Origin: Bacteroidota bacterium
GTDB taxonomy: Bacteria; Bacteroidota; Bacteroidia; AKYH767-A; JAHEYN01
Length of the DNA: 40,988 nt
Assembly (NCBI GenBank): GCA_023251555.1
Contig: JAHEYN010000008.1
Location: 87,801 to 128,788, forward strand
Direction: 5' to 3'
Shown here: piece by piece, positions 33,998-40,988 of the stretch
How the letters are laid out: the number at the start of each line of letters is the position of its first letter
Numbering within the stretch: the first letter of the stretch is position 1
Program-made: the position numbers and the translations under genes
The notes under the pieces: model-generated
Told to the model about the DNA's origin: nothing
The model's input: only the letters and a program-made list of their open reading frames with translations
The model's database searches: none

Positions 33998-35623
33998 ATG
34001 CGGTATTTCCGGAATTTCTTCTTTCTTCTTTTATTTTCTGTTTCATATTCCGGGCAGGCACAGCCGGAGCAGGACTGTATTAATGCCATTCCCATCTGCC
34101 AGAACAGCTATTCCCAAAACAACTCTTACTCAGGCATCGGCAACGGGGGTAATGAGATAAACAACTCCACATCATGTCTTGGGGCAGGCGAACTTAACTC
34201 AGTATGGTATACTCTCACAGTACAATCGGCCGGCAACCTCAGTTTTGTTATTACGCCCAACACTCCCAGCGATGATTACGACTGGGCGGTGTACAACCTG
34301 AGCAATGCGGCCTGTGCCGATATTTTCTCCAATCCGGCCCTCGAGGTAAGCTGTAACTACTCTGCCTTCCCTGGTTCCACGGGACCTGACGGAGGCTCCG
34401 GCTTCAGTTCCCAGGGGGCGGGGGGTACGCCATACAATGCTGTGATTCCTGTAACAGCAGGAGAAACATACGCAGTACTGATCAACAACAATTCCAATTC
34501 TGCTGCCGGTTATACCATTGACTTCGGAGCATCCACAGCTCAGGTATTTGATAATATTCCTCCCGTTATGAACTCCGTGCAGATTCCCGTTGCGTGCGGG
34601 GCGACACAACTCCAGGTAACCTTTTCAGAGAATATCCTCTGCAACACAGTGCAACCCACAGATTTTACCGTTTCAGGCCCGGGGGGAAGTTACCCGGTTA
34701 CATCTGCAGCTTCGGCGCTTTGCTCTTCAGGAAGTCCCTATGACAACGCCTTTACCATTTCTGTCGGAAGCCCCCTGAACATGAGCGGCAGCTATTATGT
34801 TATCCTTCAGGGGAGTGTAACCGACCTTTGCGGCAATGCGGCGCTGCCAGACTCAATACCTTTCATTATTATTTCCCCCATAACAGTTTCATTATCTTCT
34901 GATAGCGCCTGCGAGGGGAACCCCACAACCATTACTGCAACAGCCGGGGGCAATACAGGCCCTTACACCTATCTTTATTCCGGCCCCGGGGGCCTTGCGG
35001 CAGCGTCCAACCCGGCCATCTATACTTATCCTTCGGCGGGAACATACGCATACACCCTCCTGGTAACTGACGGGAACGGTTGTTCAGTTATTACCGCAGA
35101 TTCCGTACTTGTAAATTCCCTTCCGGCGGCAGGTTTTACGTATTCAGCAAATGGCAATGAAGTAAGCTTTGTCAACACCTCTTCCGGTGCTGTATCTTAC
35201 ACCTGGAACTTTGGCGGGAATGACACCAGCAGCGTAAAAGATCCCACGCATTATTTTTTTGACAGTACCCTGTATATAGTGCAACTTATTGCTGAAAGTG
35301 CCGATGGATGCAGGGATACCCTATCCGATACAATTATCATTGTTCCGTTCACTGTTTTCATCCCGGATGCCTTTTCCCCGAACGGGGACGGGAAGAACGA
35401 GGTCTTTTACGTTTATGGGCAGGGTATCTACCATTTCAGAATGAGAATATTCAACCGGTGGGGAGAGGAATTGCTTTACACCGAAGATGTTGACAAGGGC
35501 TGGGACGGAAAAAGCAAGGGCGGCAGTCCGCTTGGAGAAGACGTTTATACTTATTATGTTACCATGGAAAATTATGAAGGGGTGAAATGTGAAAAGAAGG
35601 GAACCGTTACTCTGTTGAGGTAA
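33998..35623 (+). CDS. secreted protein with PKD and type B (CHU_C) C-terminal domain
   Basis: A 541-residue exported protein with a signal peptide (1-21, ending Y-S-G-Q-A). The N-terminal beta domain (about 22-190) has cysteines and the D-C-I-N-A-I-P-I-C-Q-N pattern common in Bacteroidota surface proteins. Ig-like segments follow (about 190-370), then a PKD-type domain (about 375-455; Y-T-W-N-F-G-G-N-D). The C-terminal domain (about 455-541) begins F-S-P-N-G-D-G-K-N-E and carries I-F-N-R-W-G-E and G-W-D-G-K, the gliding motility-associated CHU_C or type B T9SS signal. Such cargo is exported by T9SS, typically with a SprF/PorP-family partner. It is strongly enriched in G, S, T, N and has few lysines until the CTD. 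Confidence 0.93.
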   Translation: MRYFRNFFFLLLFSVSYSGQAQPEQDCINAIPICQNSYSQNNSYSGIGNGGNEINNSTSCLGAGELNSVWYTLTVQSAGNLSFVITPNTPSDDYDWAVYNLSNAACADIFSNPALEVSCNYSAFPGSTGPDGGSGFSSQGAGGTPYNAVIPVTAGETYAVLINNNSNSAAGYTIDFGASTAQVFDNIPPVMNSVQIPVACGATQLQVTFSENILCNTVQPTDFTVSGPGGSYPVTSAASALCSSGSPYDNAFTISVGSPLNMSGSYYVILQGSVTDLCGNAALPDSIPFIIISPITVSLSSDSACEGNPTTITATAGGNTGPYTYLYSGPGGLAAASNPAIYTYPSAGTYAYTLLVTDGNGCSVITADSVLVNSLPAAGFTYSANGNEVSFVNTSSGAVSYTWNFGGNDTSSVKDPTHYFFDSTLYIVQLIAESADGCRDTLSDTIIIVPFTVFIPDAFSPNGDGKNEVFYVYGQGIYHFRMRIFNRWGEELLYTEDVDKGWDGKSKGGSPLGEDVYTYYVTMENYEGVKCEKKGTVTLLR

Positions 35624-35744
35624 TACAGCATAGTTTCCAAGATAAATGTCCGGAACCCGGAATCATTAACACTACACCCGGCGACACAAGTCATGGCCTG
35701 CAAAGGGAAACCTTCCGGCGGGCATAAAATCAAATTTTTATTTA

Positions 35745-35752
35745 TATTTTTG
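35745..35752 (+). promoter_or_regulatory. candidate -7 element for the SpoIIE-type phosphatase gene
   Basis: TATTTTTG is an exact TAnnTTTG match. Transcription would start near 35757, downstream of the ATG at 35693 but 35 bases before the ATG at 35792, so it supports the later start. No good -33 TTTG is visible. Confidence 0.45.
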
Positions 35753-35791
35753 GTTTGCTGCAACAGCAGTTTTATTACTGCTTCCCCGGAA

Positions 35792-37555
35792 ATGATAATT
35801 ACCGACCTTACCAAAATAGGATTCAAGAAGATTGCCGTCGGCTTTCTGCTGATTCTTTTAATTGCGCTGCTGAACGCGGTGCTGAGTTCTTATATCATCC
35901 AGAAAAACAAGGTGACAATAACCAGGCTTACCAATGTGGTAAACCCCTACGTGGAAACTCTGGAGCAATTTAATCTGCTCGTTACGGAATCCAAAATGTA
36001 TGCCACCAACTGGGTTTACCTGCAGCGGAGCGAGAACGATAAAAAGAATCTCTCGGGGCTGCATGAGGAAGGGTATCCTTCGCTCAAACAGAAGCTGAAC
36101 GGATTTCTTCCCCATCTGCGGAAGCAGGATGACAGCGACAGCCTGAAAGTAATCTTCAAAAAGTTTGAAGACCTGCTGCAGATTGAAAAAGGCGTGATGG
36201 AATTGCTCGCCACTTTTGATGATTATGAAAATCCCAAGAAAAAATTCAGCGCCGAAGATATTATTGAAAGCGAAGTCCTCCCGAGGACGGAAGAAGTCAT
36301 GACAGGGCTGAAGGCAATCATCAAAAAGAATCAGGAAGAGGCCCGGCTCATGCGGAACCGGATGATCGATTCCTTTCACAGGCTGATTACGGGAGTTTTT
36401 ATAATGTCGGCTGTCCTCTTCATTGTAGTGCTTATGGCTTCGGTTTTTGTTTCGAAATCAATTAAAGAGCCGGTGCTTAAAATGAAGGACCTCGTGCTTA
36501 AACTGGGACAGGGAGAGGTACCCCCGGAGAATCTCCGGGTAACGGAAGACCTTATCGGACAGATGGTTTCCTCCGTTAATGTACTCCGTGAAAATTTTGC
36601 CCGGACTTCCCTGTTTGCAAAAGAAATCGGGAAAGAGAATTTCACCGCAGAGTTTGCTCCCCTCAGTGAAAAAGACGCTCTCGGCAATGCATTGATTAGC
36701 ATGCGTGACAGCCTCAGGCTATACTCCGAAAATATGGAGCAGAAAGTTGCCGAGCGCACCCGTGAGGTTATGGATAAAAATGCGAAACTCGAGATGGCTT
36801 ATAAAGAGATCCGGGAAAGCATACAATACGCGAAACGCATACAGGAGGCCATTTTACCCGCCTCGGAACAGGTGTTTGACGTGTTCAGTAATTCGTTTAT
36901 CTATTATAAGCCAAAAGATATCGTAAGCGGGGATTTCTACTGGTTTGCGAAAAAAGGAGATGAAGCGCTGATAGCTGCGGTGGACTGCACAGGCCACGGG
37001 GTACCGGGTGCACTGATGACGGTAATCGGGAATTCTCTGCTGAACCAGATTGTCAACCTGGGCAATGTTACTGCTCCCGCCGAAATCCTCAGGCAACTCG
37101 ATGAAAGGGTACTCGCCACCATGCGCCAGAGAGGTACTGTGGACACCAATGACGGAATGGATATTTCTCTCTGCCGGTATAATATAAAAACAAAAGAACT
37201 CACCTTTGCCGGCGCCAACCGTTCAGTCTACGTCTTCAACGGGTCATGGAAAGAGATTAAAGGAAACAAATTTCCTATCGGGAGTTTCCAGTACGAAAAA
37301 GAAAAACAATTTTCGGAACACGTCATACAGGTTAATAAAAATGATACCGTCTATCTTTTCTCAGATGGTTTTCAGGATCAGTTCGGGGGAGATGACGGGA
37401 AGAAATACATGATCACCCGTTTCAGGGATCTCCTCACACAGATTCAGCCCCTGCCCATGAAAGAGCAGCTCGCGAAACTGGATGATTCTATCACCTCCTG
37501 GAAAGGATCTTATGAGCAGACAGATGATATTCTTGTGATGGGCTTTCGTTTCTGA
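35792..37555 (+). CDS. membrane-bound SpoIIE-type PP2C phosphatase with HAMP domain
   Basis: From the start chosen here, 587 residues. The first helix (about 12-36) and second helix (about 200-225) enclose a helical periplasmic sensor (about 40-200). A HAMP-like linker follows (about 226-290), then a coiled coil near 320-350, and a SpoIIE phosphatase domain (about 355-585). Its metal motifs are present: V-S-G-D-F-Y-W-F, D-C-T-G-H-G-V-P-G-A-L-M and F-S-D-G-F-Q-D-Q. Such enzymes remove phosphate from serine/threonine of target proteins in response to envelope signals. An in-frame ATG at 35693 would add 33 residues, but a promoter element lies after it. The TPR and PorE-like genes follow closely (20 and 6 bases). 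Confidence 0.92.
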   Translation: MIITDLTKIGFKKIAVGFLLILLIALLNAVLSSYIIQKNKVTITRLTNVVNPYVETLEQFNLLVTESKMYATNWVYLQRSENDKKNLSGLHEEGYPSLKQKLNGFLPHLRKQDDSDSLKVIFKKFEDLLQIEKGVMELLATFDDYENPKKKFSAEDIIESEVLPRTEEVMTGLKAIIKKNQEEARLMRNRMIDSFHRLITGVFIMSAVLFIVVLMASVFVSKSIKEPVLKMKDLVLKLGQGEVPPENLRVTEDLIGQMVSSVNVLRENFARTSLFAKEIGKENFTAEFAPLSEKDALGNALISMRDSLRLYSENMEQKVAERTREVMDKNAKLEMAYKEIRESIQYAKRIQEAILPASEQVFDVFSNSFIYYKPKDIVSGDFYWFAKKGDEALIAAVDCTGHGVPGALMTVIGNSLLNQIVNLGNVTAPAEILRQLDERVLATMRQRGTVDTNDGMDISLCRYNIKTKELTFAGANRSVYVFNGSWKEIKGNKFPIGSFQYEKEKQFSEHVIQVNKNDTVYLFSDGFQDQFGGDDGKKYMITRFRDLLTQIQPLPMKEQLAKLDDSITSWKGSYEQTDDILVMGFRF

Positions 37556-37575
37556 AAAAATTTTACATTTGCAGC

Positions 37576-38607
37576 ATGAGAAAAAAGATATTGCTTCTTG
37601 CTTTCCTGTCAGCCCCTGCAGCCTTTTCGTTTGCCCAGGATGCCGCGAATAACCCCGAGGCGGAACTGCGGTATAATGACGGAGTTGCAAAGTACGAGAG
37701 CAAGGACTATGACGGTGCCATTGCTCAGTTCGACGAGGTGATAAAGCTCAACCCTTCGTTCGACAAAGCATACTACAACAGGGGCATTGCGAAGATGGAC
37801 AAAAAAGATTACAAAGGTGCCATTGAGGATTTTTCAAGCACCATTCATATCAATCCATCTTTCTCCAAAGCGTACTTCAGCAGGGGATTCCTTAAATATA
37901 CGCTGCAGGACAAGGAAGGAGCACTTGCCGATTTCTCCCGTTCTGCAGAACTTGACCCTTCTTACGCCCAGTCATTTTATTACAGGGGAGAAATTAAATT
38001 TACCCAGGGCGACTACCAGGGAGCTGCGCAAGACTTTACAAAAGCCATTGCTGCAAAACCAGACTACGCCTATGCATACAATGATCGCGGAAGTGCGAAA
38101 AAAATGGCCGGGGATTACAAAGGTGCCATTGCCGATTATACCAGGGCAACCCAGATAGATCCCAAGCTGGCATTTGCATTTAACAATCTCGGCTCTGCAA
38201 AGAAAAAAGCCGGGGATCTTAGAGGGGCCATCGCCGCTTTTGGTTTTGCGATACAAATCAATCCGGAAAATTATATGGCGTACAATAACCGCGGAAGCGC
38301 CAGGTTTGAATTACAGGAATATAAAGATGCCATCACTGACTTTGACCAGGCCATCAAGCTTAACCCGCGCTATGCGTACGCCTATAACAACCGTGGGACA
38401 GCCAGGTACAAACTGGACGATTTCAAGGGCGCAGTCAACGATTTCAACGATGCAATCCGCCTGAACTCAAGCTATGGGTATGCATACCTCAACCGCGGGA
38501 TAGTACGCGAACTTATGAGAAATCCAGATGCCGCGTGCAACGACTGGGAAACTGCAAAATCCCTTGGGATAAGCGTTGCCGACACCTATTTACAGGGCTG
38601 TGAATAA
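37576..38607 (+). CDS. secreted TPR-repeat protein
   Basis: A 343-residue protein with a signal peptide (1-20, ending F-S-F-A) and nine consecutive 34-residue TPR repeats (about 29-335). They show a very regular pattern: A-Y-x-N-R-G, D-Y-K-G-A-I-x-D-F/Y and A-I-x-L/I-N/D-P. TPR solenoids hold partner proteins; here the partner is presumably in the periplasm. The regularity and the repeated D-Y-x-G-A-I element suggest recent internal duplication. It sits between the phosphatase and the PorE-like gene, 20 and 6 bases away, probably as one operon. A TPR domain also opens the PorE-like protein next door, so the two may interact. Confidence 0.93.
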   Translation: MRKKILLLAFLSAPAAFSFAQDAANNPEAELRYNDGVAKYESKDYDGAIAQFDEVIKLNPSFDKAYYNRGIAKMDKKDYKGAIEDFSSTIHINPSFSKAYFSRGFLKYTLQDKEGALADFSRSAELDPSYAQSFYYRGEIKFTQGDYQGAAQDFTKAIAAKPDYAYAYNDRGSAKKMAGDYKGAIADYTRATQIDPKLAFAFNNLGSAKKKAGDLRGAIAAFGFAIQINPENYMAYNNRGSARFELQEYKDAITDFDQAIKLNPRYAYAYNNRGTARYKLDDFKGAVNDFNDAIRLNSSYGYAYLNRGIVRELMRNPDAACNDWETAKSLGISVADTYLQGCE

Positions 38608-38613
38608 CAAAAT

Positions 38614-40677
38614 ATGATACAACGCTTATATAGCTTATTTGTTTTTTCTGTTGCCTTCGCAACAATAGTGAAAGCCCAGAACGTGGAGTTTGACAAGGAT
38701 AACTTCCCGGACAATAAGGAAGGTGTGAAAGCAGCCATAAAAGAAATCAAAGAAGGGGACAAGTATTATAAACTCGGACCCAGGGCTTACAAATTTGCGC
38801 TGGAGCATTATCTCAAAGCTGCCGACTTCAATTCCAAAAATGCCGAACTGAATTTCAAGGTCGGCGACTGTTATCTTCACACTATCCATAAAGTTCGCGC
38901 CATCCCGTATCTGGAATCGGCCTACAAGTTGAACCGCGACATTGACCCGAAGATTCATTATATGCTCGGGGATGCGTACCACCTCAACCTCCAGTGGGAC
39001 GAAGCGATAAAAGAATATACCACATACAAGAACGGCCTTACCCCCGAAGAGCTAAGGATTCAAACCGACGATATAAAGAAAAAGACAGAAGAGTGCAATA
39101 CCGGCCGGGAACTTGTAAAACACCCCGTGAAAGTTTTTATTGACAATATCGGGGGCATAGTCAATTCCTCTTATGCAGATTACACCCCCGTCATTTCCGC
39201 AGACGAATCCACCATGTTCTTTACCTCAAGAAGAGACAACACCACCGGAGGAGGCAAAGACGAAAATGATTTTGAATACTTTGAAGATATCTACATCACC
39301 TATAAAGAAAACGGCAAATGGGTGAGCCCCGAAAACCCCGGCCCTCCCATCAATACCAATGAAAACGATGCTTCCATCGGGCTTTCGGCCGACGGGCAGA
39401 AGCTTTTCATCTACAAAGGCGACAACGGAGGAGATATTTTTGAGTGCGTGCTTAAAGGTAAGTACTGGTCAAAGCCCGAAAGAATGGACAAAGTCATCAA
39501 TACCAAATTCCATGAGTCTGCCGCCTGTTATTCTTTTGACCAGAAGACCCTTTACTTTGTCAGTGATAAACCGGGAGGATACGGGGGGCGGGATATTTAT
39601 ATGACAAAGCTGAACAAAAAAGGGAAAAAATGGGAAGAGCCTGTCAACATGGGAGCTGTGATAAATACCCCCTACGACGAAGAAGGAGTGTTCATGCACC
39701 CTGACGGGAAAACCATGTACTTCAGTTCCAGGGGACACCGGACCATGGGGGGATATGATATATTCAGAACTTTATGGAATGACACCACTCAATCGTGGTC
39801 GGAGCCGGAGAACATAGGCTACCCTGTGAATACCGCCGATGACGATGTGTTCTTTGTTATTTCTGCGAGCGGCAAACATGGTTATTACTCTTCGGTTAAA
39901 AACAACGGTATAGGCGACCAGGATATCTATCTGATTACATTTCTCGGAGCTGAAAAACCAATGGTGCTGAATACCGAAGACAATCTTCTTGCCAGCCTTG
40001 CCGCCCCAACCAGCGAAAAAACCATTGAACCGGTCATCAAGTCCAAAACAAGCCAGCTGACTATCTTCAAGGGCAGGGTTCTGGATGCCCTTACAATGCA
40101 GCCTGTAGAAGCTACTCTTGAGATCACAGATAACCAGAAAAACGAAATCATCTCCTCCTTTGAGTCCAATGCCACCACGGGCAAATACCTCGTATCTCTT
40201 CCTTCAGGAAAAAATTATGGCATTGCCGTGAAAGCGGACAAATATCTTTTCTATTCCGAAAATTTTGACATTCCTGCTTCGGCAGGTTACCAGGAAGTAA
40301 CCAAGGACATCCTTCTGAAACGTATCGAGGTGGGAAGCAAGATTGTGCTCAAAAATATTTTCTTTGACTTCGACAGGGCCACCCTCCGTCCCGAATCCAC
40401 TGCCGAACTTGAAAGGCTGACCAAACTGCTGAATGACAATTCCGGACTCAAGATTGAAATTTCAGGACATACGGATAACAAAGGTTCTGCAACATACAAC
40501 CAGAAACTGTCGGAGGATCGGGCCAAAACCGTGGTAGATTATCTGATCCAGCATGGCATCAGCGCATCCCGCCTCCAGTATAAGGGCTACGGATTGTCAC
40601 AACCCATCGCCACTAATGACACTGACGAAGGCCGCCAGCTTAACCGGAGAACGGAATTCAAGATAGTAGCTAAATAA
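38614..40677 (+). CDS. porE: PorE-like OmpA-family protein (TPR, beta-propeller, CarboxypepD_reg, OmpA)
   Basis: A 687-residue exported protein (signal 1-21, ending V-K-A-Q). Domains in order: TPR-like helices (about 30-165); a WD40-like/PD40 propeller (about 180-450) with five repeats of the S-x-D-x-x-x-x-F/Y-F-x-S type plus G-G-x-D-I-Y/F; a carboxypeptidase regulatory-like domain (about 485-565; F-K-G-R-V-L-D-A-L-T); and an OmpA peptidoglycan-binding domain (about 570-687; F-F-D-F-D-R-A-T-L-R, S-G-H-T-D-N, N-R-R-T-E-F). This architecture is the one described for PorE (PG1058) of Porphyromonas gingivalis, a T9SS part. Many other Bacteroidota OmpA proteins share it, so orthology is probable, not certain. 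I see no lipobox. Confidence 0.85.
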   Translation: MIQRLYSLFVFSVAFATIVKAQNVEFDKDNFPDNKEGVKAAIKEIKEGDKYYKLGPRAYKFALEHYLKAADFNSKNAELNFKVGDCYLHTIHKVRAIPYLESAYKLNRDIDPKIHYMLGDAYHLNLQWDEAIKEYTTYKNGLTPEELRIQTDDIKKKTEECNTGRELVKHPVKVFIDNIGGIVNSSYADYTPVISADESTMFFTSRRDNTTGGGKDENDFEYFEDIYITYKENGKWVSPENPGPPINTNENDASIGLSADGQKLFIYKGDNGGDIFECVLKGKYWSKPERMDKVINTKFHESAACYSFDQKTLYFVSDKPGGYGGRDIYMTKLNKKGKKWEEPVNMGAVINTPYDEEGVFMHPDGKTMYFSSRGHRTMGGYDIFRTLWNDTTQSWSEPENIGYPVNTADDDVFFVISASGKHGYYSSVKNNGIGDQDIYLITFLGAEKPMVLNTEDNLLASLAAPTSEKTIEPVIKSKTSQLTIFKGRVLDALTMQPVEATLEITDNQKNEIISSFESNATTGKYLVSLPSGKNYGIAVKADKYLFYSENFDIPASAGYQEVTKDILLKRIEVGSKIVLKNIFFDFDRATLRPESTAELERLTKLLNDNSGLKIEISGHTDNKGSATYNQKLSEDRAKTVVDYLIQHGISASRLQYKGYGLSQPIATNDTDEGRQLNRRTEFKIVAK

Positions 40678-40681
40678 TTCC

Positions 40682-40988
40682 TTAGCTGTTTCCTGCATTC
40701 TTATAATACCCTCCGATATTCCCCCTGCAGTTCTCATTTTCGCACCTGCAGCAGAACGGGAAAGCTATCTTGTATTCCGTAGTATCATAATCACAGGTTA
40801 TTTCCTCTCCCTCCTTTATATCCACGAGGGCAATCACTTTCATTTTCACCGTGTCAACAAGAGCGTTGGGACAGCAGCTGTGATTCAAGAAACGCCACAG
40901 GGAAGAGCAGTCTGACGGATCCGCCGAAAAAGGCTCCAGGTGATTTTTCTCATTTACCTGTATAGAATAACGCGAAGCCTCAGACGCC
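40682..40988 (-). CDS. SET-domain protein (5' end outside window)
   Basis: The frame is open to the right edge, so only the C-terminal part (about 101 codons) is seen. It contains W-R-F-L-N-H-S-C-C-P-N-A, the SET N-H-S-C-x-P-N motif that forms the SAM pocket, then G-E-E-I-T-C-D-Y-D and a post-SET zinc-like C-x-C-x4-C (C-R-C-E-N-E-N-C). SET proteins are protein-lysine methyltransferases, common in eukaryotes and present in some bacteria. The end lies 4 bases from the PorE-like stop, convergent. Bacterial targets are unknown; host-directed or self-protein methylation are both conceivable. Substrate and start cannot be judged here. Confidence 0.82.
   Translation of the reverse strand, partial: ASEASRYSIQVNEKNHLEPFSADPSDCSSLWRFLNHSCCPNALVDTVKMKVIALVDIKEGEEITCDYDTTEYKIAFPFCCRCENENCRGNIGGYYKNAGNS

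Noticed and set aside
1-40988. CRISPR arrays, tRNA or rRNA genes, insertion sequences, prophage
   Set aside because: No regularly spaced repeats, no cloverleaf or rRNA sequence, no transposase, integrase or terminal inverted repeats were seen on reading both strands.

Overview
The window comes from a chromosome of the phylum Bacteroidota (Bacteroidetes). The evidence is the complete gldKLMN type IX secretion (T9SS)/gliding core, gldD and gldE, a PorP/SprF protein, a CHU_C-type (type B) secretion domain, the Bacteroidota-type Bat operon, Rho with a long disordered insert, mostly Shine-Dalgarno-less starts, and several TAnnTTTG promoter elements. It looks like a free-living relative of gliding or T9SS-bearing Bacteroidia/Flavobacteriia; no marker here fixes the genus. 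I saw no rRNA, tRNA, CRISPR array, insertion sequence or prophage. No stretch over about 260 bases lacks a gene.

Layout. 1-5395 (+): batA (cut by the window edge), batB, batC, batD, batE and a small metallophosphoesterase, overlapping or nearly so, one transcription unit. 5654-7267 (+): rho, with a leader of up to about 200 bases. 7283-8230 (-): isoaspartyl peptidase/asparaginase, convergent with rho. 8259-10337 (+): SAM methyltransferase, LolD/MacB-type ABC ATPase, PduO-type cobalamin adenosyltransferase. 10515-10736 (+): a DUF2795 protein between two hairpin terminators.

10810-24221 (-): a 13.4-kb same-strand block, read from the right: mutY, ssb, gldE, gldD, topA, an arginase-fold protein with a degraded metal site, porP/sprF-like, gldK, gldL, gldM, gldN. 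It joins housekeeping DNA genes to the T9SS motor (GldL/GldM), the periplasmic ring (GldK/GldN) and a PorP/SprF outer-membrane partner.

24308-30307 (+): an HU-like protein, a membrane-anchored TPR protein, a 31-residue basic protein resembling ribosomal bS22/mS38, RNase G, then a short-chain dehydrogenase, a POT peptide transporter and an envelope thioredoxin-like protein. 30516-33931 (-): an M20 dipeptidase overlapping a DUF255 thioredoxin-domain protein. 33998-40677 (+): a secreted CHU_C-domain protein, a membrane-bound SpoIIE-type phosphatase, a secreted TPR-repeat protein and a PorE-like OmpA protein. 40682 to the right edge (-): the end of a SET-domain protein.

How the genes work together. 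GldL/GldM convert proton-motive force into motion that drives cargo export through the outer membrane. GldK/GldN form the periplasmic ring. PorP/SprF-type proteins serve type B cargo such as the CHU_C protein. The PorE-like protein would anchor the machine to peptidoglycan. The most unusual points are the arginase-like protein inside the T9SS block, strong Shine-Dalgarno sequences only at gldK and gldN, the tiny bS22-like gene, the phosphatase-TPR-PorE cluster, and a reversal of G/C strand bias between the left and right plus-strand genes.
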